Shown in pieces: positions 1-8,252 of a stretch of 24,367 nucleotides of DNA (positions are counted from its first letter, which is position 1; each line of letters opens with the position of its first letter). The position numbers and the translations under genes were made by a program. A model generated the notes under the pieces. The model did not search any database. It had not been told where the DNA came from and saw nothing but the letters and a program-made list of their open reading frames with translations. Origin of the DNA: Dehalococcoidia bacterium UBA2160 (GTDB lineage Bacteria; Chloroflexota; Dehalococcoidia; Lucifugimonadales; UBA1123); NCBI GenBank assembly GCA_002328865.1, contig DCWO01000139.1, positions 1 through 24,367 on the forward strand. Direction: 5' to 3'.

Positions 1-163
1 TGTACAATCATCAACTCAGAGAGCTCGCGATATCAGCTCAAAGTCTCCATTAACTTTCCGTCCCATTTCTGTTGACAGCCAACACGGGTGTACAAATTCG
101 CGCCCCCTTGTATCATGTTGCGGACACCGACAGACAACCTGATCTACAAGAAGGACATGCGAT

Positions 164-3100
164 ATGACGAGCGGCTCAATTTCTGCTGCGGACCTGAAAT
201 CCGCGCTTCCTGACACAACGTCGACAGTGACTTTGAAGGGACCTGACGGCGCGATTCAGATCGTGCGGGACGGCCATGGCATCCCACACGTACGAGCGTC
301 GTCGACCCACGACGCCTTCTTCGGCCAGGGGTTCGCCACGGCTCAGGACAGGCTGTGGCACATGGACTACGACCGCCGTAAAGCGTACGGATGGTGGGCC
401 GAGTTTGTTGGCGAGTCCGGAGTCGAGCACGACAAGACGATGCGCCGTTTCCGAATCGCCGCTTCGGTCAAGATCGATTGGCCAGCGCTGAGCGCCGAAA
501 CCCGCGCTATGTTCGAGGCCTACGCGGACGGCGTGAACGCTTTCATCGACTCGACGCAGTCGCTGCCAATCGAATACACGCTGACCAACACAACGCCCGG
601 ACATTGGCGTCCCCAGGACAGCCTGGCCGTGTTCAAAGTCCGACACATCATGATGGGGGTGTTCGAAGGCAAGTACTGGAGGGCCAAACTCATCAACACT
701 CTAGGACCGGAGAGGGCGGCCGAGCTGCTCACTGGCTACCAACCGGGCCATCTTATGATCGTTCCTCCGGGTTCCGAGTTCGACGGTCCAACGCTCGACG
801 GCCTCGATGAGCTGAGCAACGGACTCGAATCCGTCGAATGGCTTCGGGATGACGACTCGGGCAGCAACAACTGGGCCCTTTCAGGCGACCGAACCAGCTC
901 CGGAAAGCCGCTCGTGGCGGGCGATCCGCATCGTGGACTGGACACACCCAACGTGTACTACCAGAACCGCATCGCCGGTCCGGAATTCGACGTGATCGGG
1001 CTGTCGTTCCCCGGCTGCCCCGGTTTTCCGCACTTCGGACACAACGCCGACGTCGCCTGGTGCGTCACCCATGCTGGAGCCGATTACCAGGACCTCTTCA
1101 TAGAGAGGCTGCGCAGCCAAGACGGCGCCCTGAAGTACGAATACAAAGGGGAGTGGAAGCCCGCCGAAGTCAGCGCCGAGACCATCGAAGTACGGGATGG
1201 GGATTCAGTCGAAATCGAGGTTGCGGCGACCCATCACGGCCCAATCATCGGTCGTAACGAAGACGCCGAGAAAGGGATCGCTTTCCGCTACACAGCTACG
1301 GCGGGACCGAATCTCGGGTTCGAAGCGCTCCGCCAGATGATGTACGCGTCCAACGCCGATGAACTCGACGAGTCGATGCGAACCTGGGTGGACCCGTGCA
1401 ACAACTTCGTGTTCGCGGACGTCGAAGGCGCGATCGAATACCTCAACCGAGGCGCGGTGCCGCTTCGGACGATGGCCAACGCCTGGCTGCCGGTGCCGGG
1501 ATGGACGGGCGAGCACGAATGGGAAGGGGTCATCCCCTTCGAGGAGTTGGCCCGGTCGCGCGACCCCGAGAACGGGTTCATCGTGACCGCCAACAACCGC
1601 ATCGTGGGCAGCGACTATCCATACTACATCGCCCTCGACTTCGCTTCGGAGCACCGCGCTCGCAGGATCTACGACCGACTCAAAGATCTGAAAGGCGCGA
1701 CGGTCGAGGACATGGCATCAGTGCACGCTGAGGTCGGGTCGATCCCCGGTCTGGTCTACGCCAAGCTCATCGCCAACACGTTGCCACTGGACGCCGCCGC
1801 CACCGCCGCCAGAGACCGAATCGTGGCCTGGGACGGTCGAATGGACCGAGACAGTGTCGCGCCGACGATCTACAGCGCGTTCAGGCGTCGAGTGCACCAG
1901 CAGGTCATTGGCGAGTTGCTGGGTCCGCTGGCGGACGAAGCGCTGTCCGCGTCGGGTCGAGGCGCGCCGGGTCACATGCGACAGATCACGTCGCTGCTTG
2001 TGACGCATGCAGAGGCTGGCGATACGTCGTTGTTGCCTTCTGGGACCGACTGGGACTCGCTGATCTCGAGGGCGCTGACTGACGGAGTCGACGATCTCCG
2101 GCAGCTTCTCGGCGACGATATGGACACCTGGACTTGGGGCCGAGTCCACCACACGAACCCCACCCATCCGTTGTCGGTCGCGTTCCCTGACGCGGCTGGC
2201 GATCTGGACCCGCCATCGGTTCCGATGGGCGGTGACGGCGACACCCCGCAGGCCGGCAGCTACTCGTCGGCTGCCCCGTACACGATGCAAGGGATGTCGG
2301 TGGCGCGCTACGTCTGGGACATCGATGACTGGGACAACTCCCGATGGATCGTTCCCCTTGGCTCATCGGGTCACCCCGGCAGCACGCACTATGCCGACCA
2401 GACTCCCGTCTGGGCCGAAGTCGACCTGGTTCCAGCCACGTACTCGTGGGACAAAGTCGAGGCCGGCGCTGAATCGACACAAACGCTGTTGCCCGACGGG
2501 CCTGTCGCCTCAAAGGAATTGCTGGCCGAAACACAACCCGTAACAAGAGTCCAGCCTCCGACCTCCGCCGAGAGGCCCGGTTACGAGGGATCGCGCCAGC
2601 AATACGGAGTCGTCATCGACCGCGACGTTATGCTCACGATGCGCGACGGCGTAAATCTGGCGACTGACATCTACTTTCCCGCGACTGACGGCGACGTGGC
2701 TGAATGGCAGTTTCCGGTGATACTGGAACGGACACCGTACAACAAAGCGACGGCTGCGCAAACCGCCAAGGCCAAGTACTTCGCCCGCAGAGGGTACGTG
2801 TGCGTAATCCAGGACGTTCGCGGGAGATTCGAGTCGGAAGGGCACTGGCATCCCTTCGCCAAAGAGGCGCCCGACGGCTACGACACGGTCGAGTGGCTGG
2901 GCACGCAATCGTGGAGCACGGGCAAGGTCGGGACCATGGGCGACTCATATGCGGGCAGCGACCAGGCGGCCCTGGCAACCCTCAACCCGCCGCATCTGAG
3001 CACGATGCTCGTCGCCGTCGGCGCGTCGAACTATTTCGACAGTTCCATGCGCCAGAACGGCGCGCTGGAGCAGCGATTCTTGATCTACTGCTTCCGGATG

Positions 3101-4405
3101 GGAGTGACGAGCAAAGAGGCCGCACGAGACCCGGCGTTGAAGGCCGCGATCACGCGCATCTTCGAGGGCGGGATTCCGGAGATCGTCGAGCAGTTCCCGA
3201 TCCTCGAGGGCACGTCAATCCTGACCCGCCTGCCCACCCACGAGCAATGGGCCATCGAACTTCAGACCAAGGGCGACTACGACGACTACTGGAAGCAGCG
3301 CGGCTATGCTCCGGTCGAATACTACGACGAGTACGCGGATGTGCCGACGCTGTACCTGGGCGGATGGTACGACTCGTACGCTCGCAACACGTGCCAGAGC
3401 TACGTCATGCTGAGCAAGATGAAGAAGTCGCCGCAGCACCTGCTCATGGGACCCTGGACCCACGGCCAGTACGAGGTCACCTTTGCTGGAGACATCGACT
3501 TCGGACTCGACGCCCACATCGACTACAAAGACCTCAAACTGGCCTGGTTCGACCGCCACCTGAAGGGACTTCATACCGAAGTCAACGATTGGAGTCCGGT
3601 TCGCATATTCACAATGGGCGGGGGCGAAGGCGAGACCAACGACGACGACAGGCTCGAACACGGCGGATATTGGCGAAACGAACCGGATTGGCCCCTGCCG
3701 GGAACCCAACCGACGCCATACTACTTTCACGGCGACGGCACGCTGTCGACCGAAAAATCACTCCCCGATGAATCACCGGCAACGTCGTACGTCTTCGACC
3801 CGTCCTACCCCGTGCCGACCATCGGCGGCGGAATATCCGCGGCCAACCCGATTATGGAGCCGGGCGCGTACGATCAGCGCGGAGATCCCGAACGCTTCTT
3901 CGGCAGCGAAGACACGATGCCGCTTGCGTCGAGAGCCGACGTCCTAGTGTTCCGTTCGCCCGAGCTCGAAGAGGACATCGAGGTCACCGGGCCAATCGAG
4001 GCGCATCTCTGGATGTCTTCGTCAGCGGTGGACACCGACTTCACGGCGAAGCTCGTGGACGTGTACCCGCCCTCGGCGGAATTCCCTGAAGGGTTAGCCA
4101 TCAACATCACAGACTCGATCATGCGCGCTCGATACCGCAACGGCTACGAGCGAGCCGAGTTGATGACGCCGGGCGAAGCGTACGAGCTTGTGTTCCAACT
4201 CTACCCGACATCTAACGTATTTGCCCGCGGCCACCGAATCAGGGTGGACGTCAGCAGCAGCAACTGGCCCAGGTTCGACGTCAACCACAACACCGGCGCC
4301 CCGCTCGGCACGGACCGGACCTACGAATCAGCCCGCCAGACCGTCCACCACAGTCCCGACCGCCCGTCGCACCTGGTGCTGCCGATACAACCGGTGTCGC
4401 CTTAG
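164..4405 (+). CDS. Penicillin acylase (S45) - CocE/X-Pro dipeptidyl-peptidase fusion hydrolase
   Basis: This is a two-enzyme fusion of 1413 residues. Residues about 20-780 are a full penicillin-amidase/acylase-family Ntn-hydrolase, which cleaves amide bonds of N-acyl compounds such as acyl-homoserine lactones or beta-lactams. The predicted autocleavage nucleophile is Ser234 in GSNNWALSG. Asn413-Asn414 before FVFAD lie where the family has its oxyanion-hole Asn. The module ends in the usual ...HYADQTPVW...AESTQTLLP block. After a 35-residue Pro/Glu-rich linker, residues about 813-1413 form a CocE/NonD alpha/beta hydrolase with nucleophile Ser928 in GDSYAG, probable triad partners Asp1070 (GGWYDSY) and His1100 (GPWTHG), and a C-terminal jelly roll from about 1260. 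AAGGA at 151-155 sits 8 bases before the ATG. No N-terminal signal peptide is visible, although many S45 enzymes are exported. The substrate is unknown. Both family calls are secure; the benefit of the fusion is inference. Confidence 0.93.
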   Translation: MTSGSISAADLKSALPDTTSTVTLKGPDGAIQIVRDGHGIPHVRASSTHDAFFGQGFATAQDRLWHMDYDRRKAYGWWAEFVGESGVEHDKTMRRFRIAASVKIDWPALSAETRAMFEAYADGVNAFIDSTQSLPIEYTLTNTTPGHWRPQDSLAVFKVRHIMMGVFEGKYWRAKLINTLGPERAAELLTGYQPGHLMIVPPGSEFDGPTLDGLDELSNGLESVEWLRDDDSGSNNWALSGDRTSSGKPLVAGDPHRGLDTPNVYYQNRIAGPEFDVIGLSFPGCPGFPHFGHNADVAWCVTHAGADYQDLFIERLRSQDGALKYEYKGEWKPAEVSAETIEVRDGDSVEIEVAATHHGPIIGRNEDAEKGIAFRYTATAGPNLGFEALRQMMYASNADELDESMRTWVDPCNNFVFADVEGAIEYLNRGAVPLRTMANAWLPVPGWTGEHEWEGVIPFEELARSRDPENGFIVTANNRIVGSDYPYYIALDFASEHRARRIYDRLKDLKGATVEDMASVHAEVGSIPGLVYAKLIANTLPLDAAATAARDRIVAWDGRMDRDSVAPTIYSAFRRRVHQQVIGELLGPLADEALSASGRGAPGHMRQITSLLVTHAEAGDTSLLPSGTDWDSLISRALTDGVDDLRQLLGDDMDTWTWGRVHHTNPTHPLSVAFPDAAGDLDPPSVPMGGDGDTPQAGSYSSAAPYTMQGMSVARYVWDIDDWDNSRWIVPLGSSGHPGSTHYADQTPVWAEVDLVPATYSWDKVEAGAESTQTLLPDGPVASKELLAETQPVTRVQPPTSAERPGYEGSRQQYGVVIDRDVMLTMRDGVNLATDIYFPATDGDVAEWQFPVILERTPYNKATAAQTAKAKYFARRGYVCVIQDVRGRFESEGHWHPFAKEAPDGYDTVEWLGTQSWSTGKVGTMGDSYAGSDQAALATLNPPHLSTMLVAVGASNYFDSSMRQNGALEQRFLIYCFRMGVTSKEAARDPALKAAITRIFEGGIPEIVEQFPILEGTSILTRLPTHEQWAIELQTKGDYDDYWKQRGYAPVEYYDEYADVPTLYLGGWYDSYARNTCQSYVMLSKMKKSPQHLLMGPWTHGQYEVTFAGDIDFGLDAHIDYKDLKLAWFDRHLKGLHTEVNDWSPVRIFTMGGGEGETNDDDRLEHGGYWRNEPDWPLPGTQPTPYYFHGDGTLSTEKSLPDESPATSYVFDPSYPVPTIGGGISAANPIMEPGAYDQRGDPERFFGSEDTMPLASRADVLVFRSPELEEDIEVTGPIEAHLWMSSSAVDTDFTAKLVDVYPPSAEFPEGLAINITDSIMRARYRNGYERAELMTPGEAYELVFQLYPTSNVFARGHRIRVDVSSSNWPRFDVNHNTGAPLGTDRTYESARQTVHHSPDRPSHLVLPIQPVSP

Positions 4406-4689
4406 AAGTGGGGTGGTTCGTTCCGCTCCGCCCAATTACTGTGAACCTGTCTCCAACGGATGGCCTACTGTTTCGCCAATGCGTCTCATCATCGTGAGCG
4501 CATCAGTTGGGCGCGAGGCGCTGGACCGGAATCTAGCGAGAGCAAGACAGCGCACGGTCGGCATGATCCGGACCCGTAGCTGGGATTAGCCTGGGATGCG
4601 TCGGGGTTGTGGTCGATATGGACGTGTGAGAGGCGATGTCTGTGGAGTTCGCAGTGATGGCGAATGAGGCAAGTCAGAGGGGTTGAGGC
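4406..4689. other. Intergenic, convergent junction
   Basis: This gap lies between the end of the fusion hydrolase and the end of hicA. I see no coding signal. A weak GC stem (GGGTGG at about 4414 with CCGCCC at about 4430) follows the hydrolase stop codon but has no T tract, so I do not call it a terminator. Confidence 0.5.
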
Positions 4690-4914
4690 TTAGAGCGCGT
4701 CGAACTCGTCTTGGCTCAAGCCGGCTTGCCGCATGATGCTTCGCAACGTGCCGACAACCACCTCGCGGTGTCTTGGGACGACTGCCGTTCTCACGCCCCC
4801 GTCATCCCTTTTCACGAACTTAACGTGGCTGCCGCGTTGACTCATCTCGGTGAATCCCGCAGATTCACGCTTGCGTTTCACCTCGCGGAAACGCAACGGC
4901 CTAAGAGGTGCCAA
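4690..4914 (-). CDS. hicA: HicA-type mRNA interferase toxin
   Basis: The 74-residue product matches the HicA/YcfA toxin fold, a small dsRBD-like ribonuclease that cleaves mRNA independently of translation. The family signature is visible: a basic N-terminus (PLRFREVKRKRESAGF), the catalytic-histidine motif RGSHVKF with His30, and the C-terminal GTLRSIMRQAGLSQDEF. The only in-frame start is TTG at 4914, because a stop lies a few codons upstream; GAGGTGGAGG directly precedes it. The frame overlaps the end of hicB by 14 bases, so translation is probably coupled and the toxin is made only after its antitoxin. The family call is firm; activity in this host is not shown by the sequence. Confidence 0.88.
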   Translation of the reverse strand: MAPLRPLRFREVKRKRESAGFTEMSQRGSHVKFVKRDDGGVRTAVVPRHREVVVGTLRSIMRQAGLSQDEFDAL

Positions 4915-5107
4915 CCTCCACCTCTACCGGGCGGACCTTCGGAACAGCTGTGGCTCTTGGCTCGTCGAGGTGTAACGCCAACGCCTCTCCCAAGTTCGTC
5001 AGAGCTTCCTCCTCCGTCTCTCCTTGACTCGCTATGTCCAGCTCAAGACATTGGGCGACGTGCCACGCGCCTTCCTGCCGCAGGGTTGCCGTGAAGTTTC
5101 GTTTCAT
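4901..5107 (-). CDS. hicB: HicB-family antitoxin (short form)
   Basis: The 68-residue product has the partial RNase H fold of HicB antitoxins: a strand-rich N-terminus (NFTATLRQEGAWHVAQCLELDIASQG) followed by the typical ETEEEALTNLGEALALHL helix. It neutralises the adjacent HicA. It lacks a C-terminal ribbon-helix-helix or HTH extension, so this short form may bind DNA poorly alone. The start is ATG at 5107 with AGGA about 8 bases upstream. It precedes hicA in the same direction with an overlap, and lies 72 bases behind the dehydratase-like gene, so it could be on that transcript or have its own promoter. An inverted repeat at 5129-5173 lies directly upstream. Confidence 0.85.
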   Translation of the reverse strand: MKRNFTATLRQEGAWHVAQCLELDIASQGETEEEALTNLGEALALHLDEPRATAVPKVRPVEVEVGTS

Positions 5108-5128
5108 CTGACGTTCCTACTTTCTGAT

Positions 5129-5173
5129 CCGAGTTCATCTTGTCGCGGGGAGTGGCAGAGGCCACGAACTCGG
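5129..5173. repeat. Inverted repeat / hairpin upstream of hicBA
   Basis: CCGAGTTC (5129-5136) and GAACTCGG (5166-5173) are perfect 8-base inverted repeats. Directly inside the right arm is a second 5-bp hairpin, GTGGC-AGAG-GCCAC (5152-5165). The element fills most of the gap between the dehydratase-like gene and hicB. It could be an operator for the HicAB complex or an mRNA processing/stability structure. There is no T tract, so a simple terminator is unlikely. Confidence 0.5.
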
Positions 5174-5179
5174 CGCCCG

Positions 5180-6325
5180 TCAACTCATGTGGCCTGACAC
5201 CGCGTGGCGCTCGACCTCTTCGTGGATGAGCTCGATGCCGATTCCTGGACGGTCCGACGGCCAGATGGCGCCGTCGTGGTGCTCGAACATTGGCGTGACG
5301 ATCGTCGCGAAGTCGTCGAACCAGTTGTGTAGGCACTCCTGGCGGTACAGGTTCGGAGTCGCCATGCACACCTGGAACGTTGACGCGATTGCGACCGGGC
5401 CGATGGCGTCGTGGGGCGTGAACGGCACGTAATACGACTCCGCCATGGCGGCGATTCGACGAAGTTCGCTGATCCCGCCCGTCCACGCGATGTCGGGCAT
5501 GACGAAATCTGCCAAACGTTCTTCAAAGATCGGGACGAAGTCGTATCGCGTGAACAGCGACTCTCCCACGCTCACGGCGACGTTTGTGTTCTCGCGGAAC
5601 TCCTTCAACGCCACGTAGCTCTCCTGTGGCACGGGTTCCTCGAACCAAGTGAGGCCCAGCGGTTCTAGCGCCCTGGCCGCCGCGATCGCGCTGGCCACGT
5701 CGAATCGTGCGTGGGCGTCAATCATCAGCTCGAAATCCGGCCCCAACGCCTCCCGCAACGCCGAGACCCATTCGACAGCATACGAAATCGCGGCAGGGGT
5801 CAGCTTTTCGACCAGCGATGCTCCCTTGAACCTGCCCGACGTGGTCATGTCCAGAAACGGGTCCGTCTTGATGGCCTGATGGCCGTCAGCCTTCGTCGCC
5901 AGCGCCATGGCTATGGCTTCATCGATCGTCGCGTCCTGTCGGGCATCCTGCACGTGGGTGTACAACGGCACGCTTTCTCTGACCGGCCCGCCCAGAAGCT
6001 GGTAGACCGGCACGCAGAGAGCCTTGCCCTTGATGTCCCAGAGGGCGATGTCGATTCCGCTGATCGCGGCCGACACCGGGCCTCGGCCTCCGATGCGAAG
6101 GTGACGCCGATAGATGAGCTGCCAGATCTCCTCGATGTTGGCCGGGTCCTGACCCACGACAAGTGGCTTGACCGATTCGACGACCTGCTGGATGAGGAAG
6201 TTGCCCGCGGACCAAGTGCACTCGCCTAAGCCTGTCAATCCTTCGTCCGTGTAGACCTCGACGAACTGCCACGGCCCTCTGCCTGGTAGCTGGGTAATGT
6301 ATGTCTTAACGTCGGTGATTTTCAT
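5180..6325 (-). CDS. Mandelate racemase/enolase-superfamily sugar-acid dehydratase (galactonate-dehydratase-like)
   Basis: The 381-residue protein has the N-terminal capping domain (residues 1-125) and the (beta/alpha)7beta barrel of the enolase superfamily. These enzymes abstract an alpha-proton of a carboxylate with Mg2+. Visible residues are Asp203 and His205 in IDAHARF, Glu229/230 in FEEPV, Glu255 in VGES, Asp278, and His305 in TPHDAIGP. The DxH motif and the barrel His match the D-galactonate dehydratase type of the mandelate-racemase subgroup better than racemases, which use a KxK motif. KTDPF at 153-157 resembles that subgroup's KxDPF. Start ATG at 6325 has a strong AGGAGG site. It lies 74 bases downstream of the amidohydrolase gene, probably in one operon. 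The exact sugar acid cannot be read from sequence. Confidence 0.87.
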   Translation of the reverse strand: MKITDVKTYITQLPGRGPWQFVEVYTDEGLTGLGECTWSAGNFLIQQVVESVKPLVVGQDPANIEEIWQLIYRRHLRIGGRGPVSAAISGIDIALWDIKGKALCVPVYQLLGGPVRESVPLYTHVQDARQDATIDEAIAMALATKADGHQAIKTDPFLDMTTSGRFKGASLVEKLTPAAISYAVEWVSALREALGPDFELMIDAHARFDVASAIAAARALEPLGLTWFEEPVPQESYVALKEFRENTNVAVSVGESLFTRYDFVPIFEERLADFVMPDIAWTGGISELRRIAAMAESYYVPFTPHDAIGPVAIASTFQVCMATPNLYRQECLHNWFDDFATIVTPMFEHHDGAIWPSDRPGIGIELIHEEVERHAVSGHMS

Positions 6326-6399
6326 GTCGCCGCCTCCTGGTTGTTGGGCCTCTGGCCGTTCACGGCTAGGCGTGGCGCCAAATTACCTGTTGCTCAACG

Positions 6400-7968
6400 T
6401 CACCGCCCGTGGCGCAGCGCTCGGCCTGGTGTGACGCCGGTGTGCTCCCCGGCGTCGATGACCGGCGTGCCGTTGACGATCACGTACTCGATGCCGATCG
6501 GGAACTGTTTCGGATGGGTGCGCGTGGCAGGGGCGCTGACGGAGTTCGGGTTGAACACGGTGACGTCGGCCTTCATGCCGTCGCGAAGGACGCCTCGATC
6601 GCTCAATCCGAGCCTCTGCGCCGGGAACGACGTCATCTTGCGGATGGCGTTTGGCAGCGATATCTGGCGCTCTTCGCGGACGTATTCGGCCAGGATGATC
6701 GGGAAGCAGCCATAGGTGCGAGGGCTCGGGAAGTCGCCCAGCAGCACGGCGTCGGAGCCGACCATCGACAACGGATGCGTCACGAAAGCAGGCAGAGTCC
6801 GTGCATTCAGGCCTTCCGCGACGTAGCAGACCTGCAAGTCCTCGGACAGAAGTAGGTCGCAGAGGGCGTCGACGGGATGGCTGTCCATCATGTCGGCGAT
6901 CTCGGCGATCGATCGGCCTTCGTACCGGTGGTTCTCGGGTTGTTTGAAGTACGTGAGCCACATGTCATGCCAGGTCGGCGCGCGCGGTACGACCTCGCTG
7001 CGAAGCCGTTCGCGGGCTTCGGCCGAAGCCAGGACTTCACGCAGTTTCTCGGGCCCGCCTTCGTGGGTCCAGTCCGGGAACACGATCAAGATGCGGGTGC
7101 TCCCCAACGAGTACGGGTAGCTGTCGAATGTCACGTCATGACCCTGTTCTGCGAAGTCCTCCACCAACTGGAGCAATCTCGATCCGCCTCCCGTGCTGGG
7201 CGACCGCTGGTAGAAGTGGGTGACGTGAACCGGGACGCTGGAACGGTCGCCGATCTCGAGCGCTTCTTTGAACGGGTCCAAGAACATGTCGCCCAACCGG
7301 TAGCGTACGTGCGTGTGGTAAATCCCGCCCAGATCGGCGACCTGCTTGGAGAGCTGGACCAGCTCATCGGTGTTCGCGTAGTTGCCGGGTGGGTAGTCGA
7401 GACCCGTGGACATGCCGACCGCGCCTTCTTCCATCGCCTCTCGGATGATCGCCTTCATGTTGGCGATGTCGGATGCGGTCGCGGGAGTGGGGTCCCAGCC
7501 GATGGCGTCGATGCGGACCGGGGAGTTTCCGAGGATGTACGCGATGTTCACGGCGGACTTGCGGTCGAACATGTTTAGGTACTGCTCAACCGTCGACCAG
7601 TTTCCGGGCAGCGGCGGGTTGCCGTCGAGGCCGGAATTGAGCTCCACAAACCGCAGAAAGTCGTCATGTGACCTGAACGGAGCGTAGGAGTTCCCGTCGA
7701 CGCCGATGAGCTCGGTGGTTATGCCTTGACGGACCTTGGGTTCGTGACGAGGCTCGGCGAGCAGAACGAGACCCGAGTGGGCGTGCATGTCGATGAAACC
7801 GGGGCTGACTATGCGTCCCGTGACGTCGATCCGTCTGGCGGCCTCGACGTCCGCGGAGGAGCCGCGTAATATCCGCACCGCGTCACCTTCGATCCCCACG
7901 GCGCCATAGTAACCCGGGTTCCCAGTGCCGTCGATGATGAGACCGTTTTCGATCAAGACGTCAAGCAT
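6400..7968 (-). CDS. D-aminoacylase / N-acyl-D-amino-acid deacylase family amidohydrolase
   Basis: The 522-residue metal-dependent amidohydrolase begins with the usual small beta-sandwich (DVLIENGLIIDGTGNPG) and has His62-x-His64 in GFIDMHAHSG, EGAVGMSTGLDYPPGNY (181-197), His220 in YHTHVR, His251 in VTHFYQRS, and a late VGSDAV Asp. The motif set is that of D-aminoacylases, which remove the acyl group from N-acyl-D-amino acids. One family feature is altered: the usual GNCG metal-ligand cysteine is replaced in DGNSYAPF (Ser94), as seen in some D-hydantoinase-like relatives. The start is ATG at 7968 with CAGGGAG upstream. A TACAAT hexamer (minus strand, 8008-8003) may be its -10, but the -35 is poor. 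It leads the minus-strand unit ending in hicBA. Confidence 0.85.
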   Translation of the reverse strand: MLDVLIENGLIIDGTGNPGYYGAVGIEGDAVRILRGSSADVEAARRIDVTGRIVSPGFIDMHAHSGLVLLAEPRHEPKVRQGITTELIGVDGNSYAPFRSHDDFLRFVELNSGLDGNPPLPGNWSTVEQYLNMFDRKSAVNIAYILGNSPVRIDAIGWDPTPATASDIANMKAIIREAMEEGAVGMSTGLDYPPGNYANTDELVQLSKQVADLGGIYHTHVRYRLGDMFLDPFKEALEIGDRSSVPVHVTHFYQRSPSTGGGSRLLQLVEDFAEQGHDVTFDSYPYSLGSTRILIVFPDWTHEGGPEKLREVLASAEARERLRSEVVPRAPTWHDMWLTYFKQPENHRYEGRSIAEIADMMDSHPVDALCDLLLSEDLQVCYVAEGLNARTLPAFVTHPLSMVGSDAVLLGDFPSPRTYGCFPIILAEYVREERQISLPNAIRKMTSFPAQRLGLSDRGVLRDGMKADVTVFNPNSVSAPATRTHPKQFPIGIEYVIVNGTPVIDAGEHTGVTPGRALRHGR

Positions 7969-8084
7969 GTTCTGAACTCCCTGCGCTAGCGGCGCGCCAC
8001 CGATTGTACACCTTGCTGTGGCGGCTCACAGTCGGTCTTGGCGATTCGTGGACCTCGTCTCGGTGGCAGTCCGAAAACGGCACT

Positions 8085-8093
8085 TGCTATAAT
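8085..8093 (+). promoter_or_regulatory. Extended -10 promoter candidate for prfB
   Basis: TGC-TATAAT is a perfect extended -10 element in the 284-base gap between the divergent amidohydrolase and prfB. No good -35 is seen, which is normal for extended -10 promoters. Transcription would start near 8100 and leave a leader of about 150 bases. Confidence 0.55.
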
Positions 8094-8252
8094 CGGATGC
8101 AGCGGGCGTGGCCATTGACGCCAATGTAGGTATGGTCGGGCCCATCGACGTTTAATCTGAATCCAATTTGGTGACCTAACCTGTGGTGCGCCTCGTCGTT
8201 CTAGAGGCGTGGGATCGTTACGGGACTCGGCGCCTCACGAAGGACTTGCATA

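Noticed and set aside
72..116. Promoter for the fusion hydrolase from TTGACA (72-77) and TATCAT (111-116)
   Set aside because: The two boxes are 33 bases apart and neither has a partner at 16-18 bases, so I cannot support a specific promoter.
2704..3771. Long plus-strand open frame of 355 codons inside the CocE module
   Set aside because: It is rich in Arg and Gly with no family features and lies wholly inside a gene with clear catalytic motifs in another frame; an artefact of high GC.
4412..4436. Stem after the fusion hydrolase as a terminator
   Set aside because: The stem is short with a wobble and lacks any T-rich tail.
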